A stretch of 64,000 nt of DNA from Xanthomonas sp. 10-10. Its GTDB lineage: Bacteria > Pseudomonadota > Gammaproteobacteria > Xanthomonadales > Xanthomonadaceae. Under the pieces are notes generated by a model. The model worked only from the letters and a program-made list of their open reading frames with translations. It was not told the DNA's origin and searched no databases. The stretch lies in contig NZ_CP144460.1 in assembly GCF_040182365.1 (NCBI RefSeq), positions 4,890,935 to 4,954,934 of the forward strand. Reading direction: 5' to 3'. The position numbers were made by a program, and so were the translations under genes. Below, piece by piece: positions 18,867-28,238 of this stretch; positions within the stretch are counted from its first letter, which is position 1; each line of letters begins with the position of its first letter.

Positions 18867-21800
18867 TCAGCGTTTTTTCGCGTCGTGATACGCGCTGAGA
18901 AACGCGCGTAGCGAAGCCGGTTTTACCGGCTTGGTCAGCAGGCGGTAGCCGCGTTCGCGCGCGAGTTGCTTGAGCTCGTCGCGACCATCGGCGGTGAGCA
19001 AGGCACCGGCAATCGGTGTCGATGCGGCGGCCTGCAGCGCATCCAGCGTGTCCAGGCCGTCGAGCCGGTCGTGCAGGTGATAGTCCACCAGCATCAGGTC
19101 CGGTTGTTCGCGCGCGCGCTCCAGCGCCTGATCCACGGTGCTGGCGGTGATCACTTCCACTTGCCAGCGGCCGAGCAGTGCGCACATGCCGTCGAGAATC
19201 TCGCGGTCGTTGTCCACGCACAGCACGCGCAGGCCAGCCAGCGAATCGCCGCTGGGCAACGCGCGCGCCGCAGGCGCCGGCAATAGCGGCGCCACTGGCA
19301 CGGCGGCCACGCGCGGCAGCAGGATCGAGAACATGCTGCCGCGGCCCACCTGGCTGCGTGCGCTCAGGTCGTGGTCGAGCAGACGCGAGATGCGCTGGCA
19401 GATCGACAGCCCCAGCCCCAGGCCCTGCTCGCCCCAGTCGAACGGCTGCTGATAGCGGCGGAACTCTTCGAAGATCTGCCGCATGTGGTGCTCGGGGATG
19501 CCCGGGCCGGTGTCCCACACCTGCAATTCCACCTGGGTGCCGCGTCCGCGCATGCCCAGCACGATCCGTCCCTGGCGGGTGTAGCGCAGCGCATTGGCCA
19601 GGAAGTTCTGCATCACGCGGCGCAGCAGGCGGCGGTCGCTGCGCACCCAGATCGGGCGGCTGTGCACCTGCAGCTGCAGGCCGCGGCTGGCCGCCACCGG
19701 TGCGTACTGCGCGGCAAGCTCGTGCATCAGCGCGCTGGCGTCGAAGTCCTCCACCGTCGGCCGCAGCCCGCCGGCATCCAGCCGCGAGACGTCGAGCAGA
19801 CCGTCGAGCAATTCCTCGGCCGCACGCAGCGAGGCATCCACGCGCTCGGCCAGATGCCGCTGTTCTTCGTTGTTTTGATGGCTCTCGCGCAGGGCCGAGG
19901 CGAACAGGCGCGCGGCGTTGAGCGGCTGCAGCACGTCGTGGCTGATGGCGGCCAGAAAGCGCGTCTTGGATTGCTGCGCCAGCTCGGCCTCGCGCGAGCG
20001 ATCGGCCACGCGCTGCTCCAGGTTCTCGTTTGCATCCAGCAGCGCGCGCTCGGCCCGCTTGTAGTCGGTGATGTCGTTGTAGCTGGTGACGTAGCCGCCG
20101 CCGGGCAGCGCCTGCCCGCGCATTTCGATCACCTTGCCGTCGCTGCGGGTGCGCTCGAACACATGCGGCGAGCCGGCGCGCATGTAGCGGATGCGGCGAT
20201 CGATCTGGTCTTCGATATCGCCCTCGCCCAACTCGCCGCGCTCGGCGTTGTAGCGGATCAGGTCGGCGACCGGGCGGCCGACGTACAACATGCCGTCCGG
20301 ATAGCCGAACAGCTGCTGATAGCGCCGATTCCACGCGGTCAGGCGCATCTCCGGGTCGACCACGCTGACGGCGGCGCTGATGTTTTCCAGCGTGGTGGAC
20401 AGGATCTCGCGATTGAAGCGCAGCTCCTGGCCGGCTTCGTCCAGCACCGCCACCACCTCGCCCAGGTCCATGCCCGAGCCGCGCAGCAGGCTGGTCAGCA
20501 CCAGGCGTGCGGAGGCCGCGCCGATCGAGGCGGCCAGCAGGCGCTCGGTAAACTGCACCCAGGCGCGGTCGGCGACCACGGTCGGTTGCAGCTCGCGCTC
20601 CAGCAGCACCGCCTGATCGACAAAGGCGCGATGCGCATGCCGCTCGCCCACCACGCGCTCGGCCAGCGCCTGCAGGTCGGCCACCCGCACATGACCGGGC
20701 CAGTCGCCGGCCACTGCCGGACGCTGCGCGTACGGGTCCAGGAACGGTGCCGCGCGCAGGCGCTCGTTGACGCCGGGACGCCAGCGCGCCGACACCAGCA
20801 TCATCGCGCCGACGTTGATCAGCAGCGACCAGAACGTGCCATGCGCCAGTGGGTCCCACCCGCGCATGCCGAACAGTTGCTGCGGCTGCAACCAGGCGAT
20901 GCCGAACGGCCCGTCCGCCAGCCACTCCGGCTGCAACCAGCCCGCACGCGTGGCCGCCGGCAGCAGCAGCGTATAGATCCAGGTCGCAAAGCCCAGCACC
21001 ATGCCGGTTTCCACGCCCTTGCGGCTGGCGCCGCGCCAGTACAACCCGCCGATCAGGCCGGGTGCGAACTGCGCCACTGCCGCGAACGCCATCAAGCCAT
21101 ACGCCGCCAGCGTGGTGTCGTTGGCCACGCTGCGGTGGTAGCCATAGGCGATCAGGGCCAGCAGCAGGATGGCGACGCGGCGGATCCACAGCACCCGCGA
21201 AGCCACCGAGGCGCGCGCATCGGCACTGCCGCGCCGACGCAGCAAGACCGGCATGACCAGATCGTTGCTGACCATCGTGGCCAGCGCGATGCTGGCGACG
21301 ATCACCATGCCGGTGGCGGCGGAAAATCCGCCCACGTAGGCCACCAACGCCAGCACCGTGTTGCCCTGGCTCAGCGGCAGGGCCAGCACCACCGCATCGT
21401 CCACCACTGCGCTGCCCTTGCCGAACAAGGCGATGCCGGCCGAGGCGATCGGCACCACCATCGCCGAAATGATCACCAGGTACGCGCCGAACAACCAGCG
21501 CGCGCGACGGATGTCGCCCACATCGCTGCATTCGACCACGGCCACATGGAATTGCCGCGGCAGGCAGATCACCGCCAGAAAACTTAGCAGCGTCTGCGAA
21601 ATGAATCCCACCGACGGTGTGTGCTCGAACAAGGTGCGCGCCGAATCGGCGATGCGCAGCTGGTGATCGCTCAGCCACAGCCACGCAAACAGCCCCACCG
21701 CCACGATGGCGATCAGCTTGATCACCGACTCCAGCGCGATGGCCAGCATCATGCCGTGGTGGTGCTCGGTGGCATCCACCTGGCGGGTGCCGAACAAGGT

Positions 21801-22316
21801 GGCGAACAACGCCATCAGCAGCGCCACATACAACGCCGGATCGGCAAAGATCCCGCGCCCGGCGCTGCTATGCCCGGTCAGCACCTCCAGGCTCATCGCC
21901 ACGGCTTTGTACTGCAGCGCCAGATACGGGACGATGCCGACCAGCGCGATCACCGCCACCAACGCGGCCAGCCGCCGCGAGCGGCCGTAACGCGAGGAAA
22001 TGAAATCGGCGATGGAGACGGTGTTTTCGGCACGTGCGATCAGCGCCAGCCGCTCGATGATGCGCCAGCCGAACAGCAGCAACAGCAACGGGCCGAGATA
22101 GATCGGCAGATAACCGATGCCGTTGCGCACCGCCGAGCCCACCGCGCCATAGAACGTCCACGACGAGCAGTACACCGCCAGCGCCAGGCTGTAGACCGCC
22201 GGGCGCAGCCACGGCCGCTCCGGATACATCGGCCGACGGTCGCCCCACCACGCCACCCCGAACAGCAGTGCGGCGTAGCCGACGGAGACCAGCAACAGGA
22301 TCCAGCTTGAGACCAA
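18867..22316 (-). CDS. SSF-type hybrid sensor histidine kinase (CrbS/CbrA-like)
   Basis: 1149 residues. Order: a sodium:solute-symporter-like region of about 12 membrane segments (1-480), a linker/STAC-like region (about 500-620), a PAS domain (about 640-760; ENISAAVSVVDPEMRLTAWN), HisKA with phospho-acceptor His793 (AISHDVLQPLNAARLF), an ATPase domain (NFLANALRYT, DTGPGIPEH, GLGLGLSICQRI) and a receiver with Asp1078 (LMLVDYHLHD). Inner membrane. This architecture is that of CrbS and CbrA, which sense carbon or acetate status and act on a separate regulator. No regulator gene adjoins it; the LuxR-type regulator next to acs is the best partner candidate. Downstream lies a vestigial copy of its own C-terminus. 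Confidence 0.93.
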   Translation of the reverse strand: MVSSWILLLVSVGYAALLFGVAWWGDRRPMYPERPWLRPAVYSLALAVYCSSWTFYGAVGSAVRNGIGYLPIYLGPLLLLLFGWRIIERLALIARAENTVSIADFISSRYGRSRRLAALVAVIALVGIVPYLALQYKAVAMSLEVLTGHSSAGRGIFADPALYVALLMALFATLFGTRQVDATEHHHGMMLAIALESVIKLIAIVAVGLFAWLWLSDHQLRIADSARTLFEHTPSVGFISQTLLSFLAVICLPRQFHVAVVECSDVGDIRRARWLFGAYLVIISAMVVPIASAGIALFGKGSAVVDDAVVLALPLSQGNTVLALVAYVGGFSAATGMVIVASIALATMVSNDLVMPVLLRRRGSADARASVASRVLWIRRVAILLLALIAYGYHRSVANDTTLAAYGLMAFAAVAQFAPGLIGGLYWRGASRKGVETGMVLGFATWIYTLLLPAATRAGWLQPEWLADGPFGIAWLQPQQLFGMRGWDPLAHGTFWSLLINVGAMMLVSARWRPGVNERLRAAPFLDPYAQRPAVAGDWPGHVRVADLQALAERVVGERHAHRAFVDQAVLLERELQPTVVADRAWVQFTERLLAASIGAASARLVLTSLLRGSGMDLGEVVAVLDEAGQELRFNREILSTTLENISAAVSVVDPEMRLTAWNRRYQQLFGYPDGMLYVGRPVADLIRYNAERGELGEGDIEDQIDRRIRYMRAGSPHVFERTRSDGKVIEMRGQALPGGGYVTSYNDITDYKRAERALLDANENLEQRVADRSREAELAQQSKTRFLAAISHDVLQPLNAARLFASALRESHQNNEEQRHLAERVDASLRAAEELLDGLLDVSRLDAGGLRPTVEDFDASALMHELAAQYAPVAASRGLQLQVHSRPIWVRSDRRLLRRVMQNFLANALRYTRQGRIVLGMRGRGTQVELQVWDTGPGIPEHHMRQIFEEFRRYQQPFDWGEQGLGLGLSICQRISRLLDHDLSARSQVGRGSMFSILLPRVAAVPVAPLLPAPAARALPSGDSLAGLRVLCVDNDREILDGMCALLGRWQVEVITASTVDQALERAREQPDLMLVDYHLHDRLDGLDTLDALQAAASTPIAGALLTADGRDELKQLARERGYRLLTKPVKPASLRAFLSAYHDAKKR

Positions 22317-23083
22317 CGGGCGTTCCTAGGCGGCGCGATGCGAGCCTGGGAGTTTACGCAGTGGGGAACAGCGCGTGGGCGACGGGACGCTTCTGGCGGT
22401 GGATTGGGCAGCGGGGCGCGGCGTGTGGACGGCTGGAGGGCTGGCTGCCCCCATCCGCCCTTCGGGCACCTTCCCCCGCAGGCGGGGGAAGGAAGCGTCG
22501 CAGATGAAAGCGGAAGGCCGGCCGCCCGTTTTGCCGGCTGTTGGCTTCAGGCTTCTCGATCCCGGATCTGGCCTGGAGCGTTAGCTTTGAGCTGTAGCTG
22601 TAGCCCTGTCTGTAGCCCTGTCTGCACCGCTGTCTGTGGCGGTGGCTTTGGCTTTGGCCGTGTCGGTGTCGGTGTCGGTAGCTTTGGCTTTGGCTGTGGC
22701 TGTGGCTGTGGCTGTGGCTGTGGCTTTGGCTTTGGCTGTGGCTTTGGCTTTGGCTGTGGCTGTGGCTGTGGCTGTGGCTGTGGCTGTGGCTGTGGCTGTG
22801 GCTGTGGCTGTGGCTGTGGCTGTGGCTGTGGCTGTGGCTGTGGCTTTGGCTGTGGCTGTGGCTGTGGCTGTGGCTGTGGCTGTGGCTGTGGCTGTGGCTG
22901 TGGCTGTGGCTTTGCCTTTGTCTGTGGCTTTGCCTTTGCCTTTGGCTCTCGCAACGACAATCTCAAAACTGCCGGCAACGTCCCCTCTCCCCCTTGGGGG
23001 AGAGGGTGCCCGAAGGGCGGGTGAGGGCCGCGGGTGAGGGCCGCGGGTAAGGACCGCTGGCGACAACAGCCGCAGACGCCCGC
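22317..23083. repeat. Repeat-filled intergenic region with GGCTGT minisatellite
   Basis: 767 bp without a supported gene. It holds a GGGCACCTTCCCCCGC..GCGGGGGAAGG palindrome at 22451-22492, a long array of GGCTGT hexamers with GGCTTT variants (about 22580-22949, most regular between 22694 and 22910), and a second palindrome (CTCTCCC..GGGAGAG, then GTGCCCGAAGGGCGGGTGAG) at 22981-23045. All six frames stay open across the hexamers because the period is a multiple of three, giving Ala-Val, Cys-Gly, Pro-Gln or Ala-Thr runs; none has a credible start, so I do not call a protein. Confidence 0.85.
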
Positions 23084-25483
23084 TCAGCCCGGCAGACGCA
23101 CGCGCACCTGATACGTGCGCCCGGCAACGATGCCGTGCACGCGCTGGTCCGGGCAGGGAGCGCCATCCACCTCGACCTCGACCTGCGTGCGCCCCGACTC
23201 ACGCGTCAACGCAACCTCGAACTGCGCACCGCGAAATTGCCGCGTCACCTGCGCATCGGCCCAATGCGAAGGCAGCTGCGGGCGGATCGCCAACGCATCG
23301 CCCTCGCCGACCAGGCCGAACAGACCTTCCAGCACGCAGCGATACACCCAGGCCACCGTGCCGGTGTTGAACAGCTGGCTGGACCGCCCGGCCGTGCGCG
23401 GATACTGGTGCCAGGCGCCACGGTAGTAGTTGGGCAACGACACCGGCAGGTGACCGCGCTGCAACACGTCCTCGCGGGTCGGGCCCGGCAGCATCGCGCG
23501 CAGGACCTCCCAGGCACGGTCGGCTTCGCCGATCTGGTACAGGCTGTACAGGTAGAACGCCACCGCATGGTTGTAGACCGCACCGTTTTCAGCGGCGCCC
23601 GGCCATTTCTGCGTCAAGCGGCCCACGTCATCGCGCATATGCGTATACGCTGGGGCCAGCATCACCGGCCCGTACGGCGTATGCAGCTGCTCGCGCACCG
23701 CGTCCAGCAATGCGTCGCGCTGTGCGGCATCGGCGGTGCCGGCCAGCAACGCAAAACTCTGCGGATTGAGATAGATGCGGCCCTCCACATCGTCGGCGAT
23801 CCCGAAGCGCACACCATCGTCGGTGATGCCGCGCGCATACCAGTTGCCGTCCCACAGTTCGCGGTTGGCATCGGCATTGACCGTGCCCACCGCCTGGCCG
23901 AATGTCTCCGCCTGGGCGGCGCGTCCATGCGCGGCGCAGATGTCGGACCACAGCCGCAACGCATAGGCGGTGGCCACGGTGAGCCAGCCGGAGACGCCCT
24001 TGCCGCGCCAGCCAACCATGTTCATCGGATCGTTCCAGTCGCCTTGCGCAATGAAGCTCAGGCCGCGCGCATCGCGCGCATCCAGCAACCACTGCATGGC
24101 CGCATCCAGCCGCTCGGCCACGCTGAGCACCTGCCCGTCCTGGGTGCGCACCATCGCCTCCAGCACGCTGGCATCGCCGGTTTCGGCAAGATACGCACTC
24201 AGGAAAATCGGCAACCACACGCAGTGGTCGGTATGCGGCACCTGGTTGATGTATTTCAGCTCGGCACCTTCCACCAGCAGGATGCCATCCGGCATCGCGC
24301 CGCTGGGCTCCTGCTGCGACAAGGCATGCAGCAACGCCGCACGCGCGGTGGCCGGCTGCAGGTAGGCCATACCCATGTGATCCTGCAAATAATTGCGGGT
24401 CTGCGGATCGGTAGTCAGGCGATTGACATCGCCGTGATAGAACACCTGCCGCGGCAACCAATGGTTGACCAGGTTGTCCAGCGCCGCATCCGGCGTTGCG
24501 ATCTGCACGCAACCACGCCCGCCCTGCAGATAGTGCGCGTAGTCGCGCGCGGCGGCGGCAAAGCCGGCTGCGGACAGATAGCGCGCGCGGATTGCAGCAA
24601 TCTCCGCATCGTCCTTGGCCGGCCCGAACGCGAAGCGGTACACGCTGGCCGCATCGGCGTCCAGCGTCAGCCGATACTGCAGCGCGGCGGCGGGCGTTTC
24701 GTAATGTGCCTCGCTGTTGCCCAGCTGCTCGGCCTGGATGGCAGAAGGCGCATGCAGGCCGCCCTCGCCTTCGAAGGCCATCTGCTGCGCATCCCAGGCC
24801 ACAGGCGGTTGCTCGTGCAACAGGAAGGTGCAGTCCTTGAAATCGCGCTGACGAAAGTAATCGTCCACTTTTTGATACGGCGCCACGCTGCGGCAGACGA
24901 TACCGCCCAACGCCGGCTCGTAGCCGCCGGACTGATGCATCCACGACATGTAGCCGACCGGGAAATACACATACAGGCTCAACCGCCGCGCGCGCCCGGA
25001 GGCGTTATGCACGCGGCATTCCCACAGTTCCACCGCATCGTCGGTGGGCAAGGCCACGCACAGCTCCACCACGATGTCGTCATGCTGCACGCGCCAACGC
25101 ACATCGTGCTTGCCGGCGGAGAATTCGAATGCCTGCGGCGGCGCGCGCACCGGTTCGTGCGGCACCGAATACAACGCCCCGCTGTCTTCGTCCTTGAGAT
25201 AGAAAAAACGCCCGGGGTGATGCGCGTAATACGGCTGCTCGGGCATCATGAAGTTGCGTGCTTCCAGCACCGGCGCATGTGCGTACTTGGATGGCTCCGG
25301 CTGCATGAACTGGCCGGTAGCATAGCCGCGACAGGTCAGCTGCAACATCATGCGACGGTTCCACAGAAAGCCGCCGGCATTGGGCATGGCGGTCGGGCTG
25401 TAGAGCGCGTAGCGCGCGCCGTCGGCGCTGGGCGCCAGCAAGGTGGACAGATCGTCGGAAGCAGCAAGAGGCGTTGCAGACAC
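23084..25483 (-). CDS. GH94 phosphorylase, probable cellobionic acid phosphorylase
   Basis: 799 residues, GTG start. N-terminal beta-sandwich, then an (alpha/alpha)6 barrel with the [10 protein letters not shown] segment (Asp482, Asp485) that carries the family's general acid, and a small C-terminal sheet. Glycosidase-like family 94 enzymes phosphorolyse beta-glucosides. The X. campestris homologue in an equivalent neighbourhood is known to convert cellobionic acid plus phosphate to glucose 1-phosphate and gluconate. The preceding gene (2 bp gap) is a sugar transporter and the divergent gene is a gluconokinase, which consumes exactly that second product. I therefore prefer cellobionate over cyclic-glucan or cellobiose substrates. 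Confidence 0.85.
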   Translation of the reverse strand: MSATPLAASDDLSTLLAPSADGARYALYSPTAMPNAGGFLWNRRMMLQLTCRGYATGQFMQPEPSKYAHAPVLEARNFMMPEQPYYAHHPGRFFYLKDEDSGALYSVPHEPVRAPPQAFEFSAGKHDVRWRVQHDDIVVELCVALPTDDAVELWECRVHNASGRARRLSLYVYFPVGYMSWMHQSGGYEPALGGIVCRSVAPYQKVDDYFRQRDFKDCTFLLHEQPPVAWDAQQMAFEGEGGLHAPSAIQAEQLGNSEAHYETPAAALQYRLTLDADAASVYRFAFGPAKDDAEIAAIRARYLSAAGFAAAARDYAHYLQGGRGCVQIATPDAALDNLVNHWLPRQVFYHGDVNRLTTDPQTRNYLQDHMGMAYLQPATARAALLHALSQQEPSGAMPDGILLVEGAELKYINQVPHTDHCVWLPIFLSAYLAETGDASVLEAMVRTQDGQVLSVAERLDAAMQWLLDARDARGLSFIAQGDWNDPMNMVGWRGKGVSGWLTVATAYALRLWSDICAAHGRAAQAETFGQAVGTVNADANRELWDGNWYARGITDDGVRFGIADDVEGRIYLNPQSFALLAGTADAAQRDALLDAVREQLHTPYGPVMLAPAYTHMRDDVGRLTQKWPGAAENGAVYNHAVAFYLYSLYQIGEADRAWEVLRAMLPGPTREDVLQRGHLPVSLPNYYRGAWHQYPRTAGRSSQLFNTGTVAWVYRCVLEGLFGLVGEGDALAIRPQLPSHWADAQVTRQFRGAQFEVALTRESGRTQVEVEVDGAPCPDQRVHGIVAGRTYQVRVRLPG

Positions 25484-25485
25484 GG

Positions 25486-26868
25486 TCAGGGATGCTCCGG
25501 TTCGTCGCGCTTGCGCGCGGCCAGTTCGTGTTGGATACGGCTCAGCAAGCCGTCATCCAGCGGATAGAAACGCATGGTCCAGGCAGCCAGCAGCGCCACC
25601 GCGCCCGGGATCACCGTCAGCAGCAGCACGATGCCGGTCAACGACCCGCTGGACTGCGCACTGTTGGCCACATAGCCCATGCCGGCCAGCACCCAGGCGA
25701 TGCCGGCCGAGGCGAGCGCGCCGCCCAGCTTTTGCGAAAACGTCGCCGCCGCAAAGGTCATCGCGGTCGCACGCCGGCCGGTGCGCCATTCGGTGTAGTC
25801 GGCGCTGTCGGCATACATCGAAAACGCCAGCGGCGACTTCGGCCCCAGTGCCAGGCCGATCAGCATGTTCAACGCAAAGATCGCCCAGACCGCATCGGCA
25901 GGCACGAAGAACATCGCACAGCTCAACAGGCCGACGAGCACCATCAGCCAGCACATCAGCTGACGCTTGTCCCAGTGCCGGGTCAGCAGCGGCGTGATTG
26001 CCGCGCCAACGCCCAACGCTACCGAATAACAGCCCAAGAACAAGCCGACCAGATCCGGACGTTGCACGTAGTACTTGAGGTAGTACACCCCCGCACCGCC
26101 GCGCATGGTGATGGTGATCATGATGATCAGCGACAGCACGAACAGCACGCACCACGGCTTGTTCTGCAGCAGATCGGCGATGTCCCGGCCGACCGGCGTG
26201 CGCTGTTGCGGCGGTGGCTGCACGCGCTCGCGCGTCGTCAAGGCCACGCTCACGAACAGCGCAACTGCGATGGCGCCGTACAGCATCATCGTGCGCTGCC
26301 ATCCCAGCGCGTCGTTGCCGCCGCCGAACCAACGCACCAGATCCATCGTGAAGTAATTGACCAGCGTGGTGCCTGCAAACGCACCGATGAAACGCAGGCT
26401 GATCAGACCGGTGCGCTGCTTGCTGTCGGCGGTGATCACGCCCGAGAGCGCCGAGTACGGAATGCTCACCACGGTGTAGGCCAGCATCATCACCAGGAAG
26501 CTGATCGTGGCCCACCACATGCGCCCGTTCTGATCCAGGTCCGGGGTGGTATACGCCACCACCCCGGTCACCGCCATCGGCACCGCACCCCACAGCAGAT
26601 ACGGGCGGAACTTGCCCCAGCGGCTACGCGTGCGGTCGGCGATCGCCCCCATCGCCGGGTCGGCGATCGCATCGGCGATCTTGGTCAACAGGATCATCGT
26701 GCCCACCGCTGCGGCCGGCAGATGCATGGTGTCGGTGTAGAAGATCAGCAGAAACGCCGAGATGTTGGCCCAATACAGATTCAGGCCCAGATCGCCGGCG
26801 CCATAGCCCAACTTTTCGCGCCAGCGCAGGCGCGACGATGCAGGAGACGGTGCGGGTGTTGACGTCAT
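25486..26868 (-). CDS. GPH-family sugar transporter (MFS), probable cellobionate importer
   Basis: 460 residues with about 12 membrane segments, glycoside-pentoside-hexuronide:cation symporter type ([20 protein letters not shown] at TM1, [23 protein letters not shown] between TM2 and TM3, [20 protein letters not shown] later). Inner-membrane uptake of a disaccharide or sugar acid. The internal ATG at 26868 is preferred to a start 69 bp upstream because the loop before it lacks family similarity. It is 2 bp upstream of the phosphorylase gene and translationally close, so its cargo is probably the phosphorylase substrate. Confidence 0.88.
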   Translation of the reverse strand: MTSTPAPSPASSRLRWREKLGYGAGDLGLNLYWANISAFLLIFYTDTMHLPAAAVGTMILLTKIADAIADPAMGAIADRTRSRWGKFRPYLLWGAVPMAVTGVVAYTTPDLDQNGRMWWATISFLVMMLAYTVVSIPYSALSGVITADSKQRTGLISLRFIGAFAGTTLVNYFTMDLVRWFGGGNDALGWQRTMMLYGAIAVALFVSVALTTRERVQPPPQQRTPVGRDIADLLQNKPWCVLFVLSLIIMITITMRGGAGVYYLKYYVQRPDLVGLFLGCYSVALGVGAAITPLLTRHWDKRQLMCWLMVLVGLLSCAMFFVPADAVWAIFALNMLIGLALGPKSPLAFSMYADSADYTEWRTGRRATAMTFAAATFSQKLGGALASAGIAWVLAGMGYVANSAQSSGSLTGIVLLLTVIPGAVALLAAWTMRFYPLDDGLLSRIQHELAARKRDEPEHP

Positions 26869-27025
26869 CGACGGACCTTCGGATGCGTTGTACCCGGCCG
26901 GGCACGCCGTTACGCTGGGTGCCCGCTCACCTGGCAAGGAGCGCCGACGCTACACCAGGCATCGGCTGCCGCCAACGTGAAATCGGCTCGAATGCCGAAT
27001 CGATCCGGAGATATAACCTGACGTG

Positions 27026-27610
27026 ATGGACACCGCCGTACCCGCCAAGCTCGCGTCCGCTTCGCCCATGGCCATCGTTGTGATGGGCGTCTCGGGCAGC
27101 GGCAAGACCACCATCGCGCAGGCGCTCGCCGCGCATTACCACTTCCGTTTTCTGGATGCCGACGACTACCACAGCGTGGCCGCACGCGCGCAGATGGCGG
27201 CCGGCCAGCCACTGACCGACGCCATGCGTCTGCCGTGGGTGGAACTGCTGGCCGCCACCTTGCGCGAGCGCGTGCAGGCCGGTGAATCGGTGGTGCTGGC
27301 GTTCTCAGGGCTGCGCAACACACACCGCCAATTGCTGCGCGGCAGCAACGTGCCGATGCGCTTTGTGTTCCTGCATGCGGCGCCGCATGTGATTGCCGCA
27401 CGCCTGAGCGCACGCGCCGGCCACTTCATGCCACCCAGCCTGCTCGACAGCCAGCTGCAGACGCTGGAGCTTCCGCTGGACGAGGCGGACGTGGTGTCGG
27501 TCGATGTGGATGCCACGGTCCCCGAGGTGGTGCAGGATGCTATCGCGCAGTTGGCGCTGACCGCTCCGGCTCCAGTGCAGGCAGCCACGCATTCGCCGCA
27601 ACGCGCGTGA
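27026..27610 (+). CDS. gntK: Gluconokinase
   Basis: Phosphorylates D-gluconate to 6-phosphogluconate with ATP, entering the Entner-Doudoroff or pentose-phosphate route. 194 residues. P-loop GVSGSGKTT at 21-29, substrate region DADDYHS and the GHFMPPSLLDSQLQTLE helix are characteristic of the GntK family. The start is ATG 27026, or GTG one codon earlier. It is divergent from the transporter and phosphorylase genes across 157 bp, so a shared control region between them is likely. In this context its gluconate would come from cellobionate phosphorolysis. Confidence 0.95.
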   Translation: MDTAVPAKLASASPMAIVVMGVSGSGKTTIAQALAAHYHFRFLDADDYHSVAARAQMAAGQPLTDAMRLPWVELLAATLRERVQAGESVVLAFSGLRNTHRQLLRGSNVPMRFVFLHAAPHVIAARLSARAGHFMPPSLLDSQLQTLELPLDEADVVSVDVDATVPEVVQDAIAQLALTAPAPVQAATHSPQRA

Positions 27611-28033
27611 CATGCCGAGCTCATCGCTGATCACTCCTTCTCCCATCGGGAGAAGGTGGCGCAAAAAAAGCGCCGGATGAGGGTACGTGCGAAGCAGCGT
27701 GCAGCTGGGATACGTCAGGGCTTCGTCCCGGTACCCTCCCCAACCCTTCTCCCGCCGGGAGAGGGCTTATCTCGCGCCGGGAAGTGCGTGAGTGAGTTCG
27801 CGCCCGCACACATCTTCTCCCATCGGGAGAGGAGCTTGCTGTCCTAGCCGATTGGTTGGCTCGCCCATCGCCAGTTCGTGATGCGCCGCGCAGGGTGGCG
27901 CTGGTGATGCAGCATCGACTGCGACCCACTGCACAAGGTGGCGCAAAATTTCCTGGTTACTTTTTGCAAACCCATGAATTGCAGACGAATCCACGCGATC
28001 GCGTCGAATCATTTTTTCTATCGTACCTAAGCG
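27611..28033. repeat. Intergenic region with three Xanthomonas-type hairpins
   Basis: Hairpins of the CTTCTCCC..GGGAGAAGG class are at 27626-27681 (with a GGCGCAAAAAAAGCGCC second stem), 27733-27770 and 27808-27840. The first lies 16 bp after the gluconokinase stop and probably serves as its terminator. From about 27930 the sequence becomes AT-rich, leading to the promoter area of the quinoprotein gene. No gene is supported here. Confidence 0.75.
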
Positions 28034-28058
28034 AAATAGTGATGGATCATCACTATTT
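28034..28058. promoter_or_regulatory. 25-bp palindrome upstream of the quinoprotein gene
   Basis: Perfect 11-bp inverted repeat AAATAGTGATG / CATCACTATTT with a 3-nt spacer, in an AT-rich stretch about 180 bp upstream of the next start codon. Shape and location suggest a regulator binding site. The regulator is not evident in this window. Confidence 0.6.
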
Positions 28059-28238
28059 GTGCGATTAACGCACCTGCTGAACGCAAATTTTTCGAGCTGG
28101 TATTACCAGATACAAACGGACCCGACCGTCGCATGAATACAGCGGCGTGCGCGTATTGCGCGGACACGGCAATCGGCGATCTTCACCACGCAGATCCGGG
28201 GGGATCCAGCGCTTCCTTCCATCAATGGACATGCCGTG

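Noticed and set aside
19371-21587. 738-residue plus-strand open frame across the hybrid kinase gene
   Set aside because: The kinase on the minus strand has unmistakable domains; the opposite frame is a shadow.
22547-23066. Proteins rich in Pro-Gln, Ala-Val, Ala-Thr or Cys-Gly across the hexamer array
   Set aside because: Every frame is open because the period is six; none has a supported start, signal or domain.
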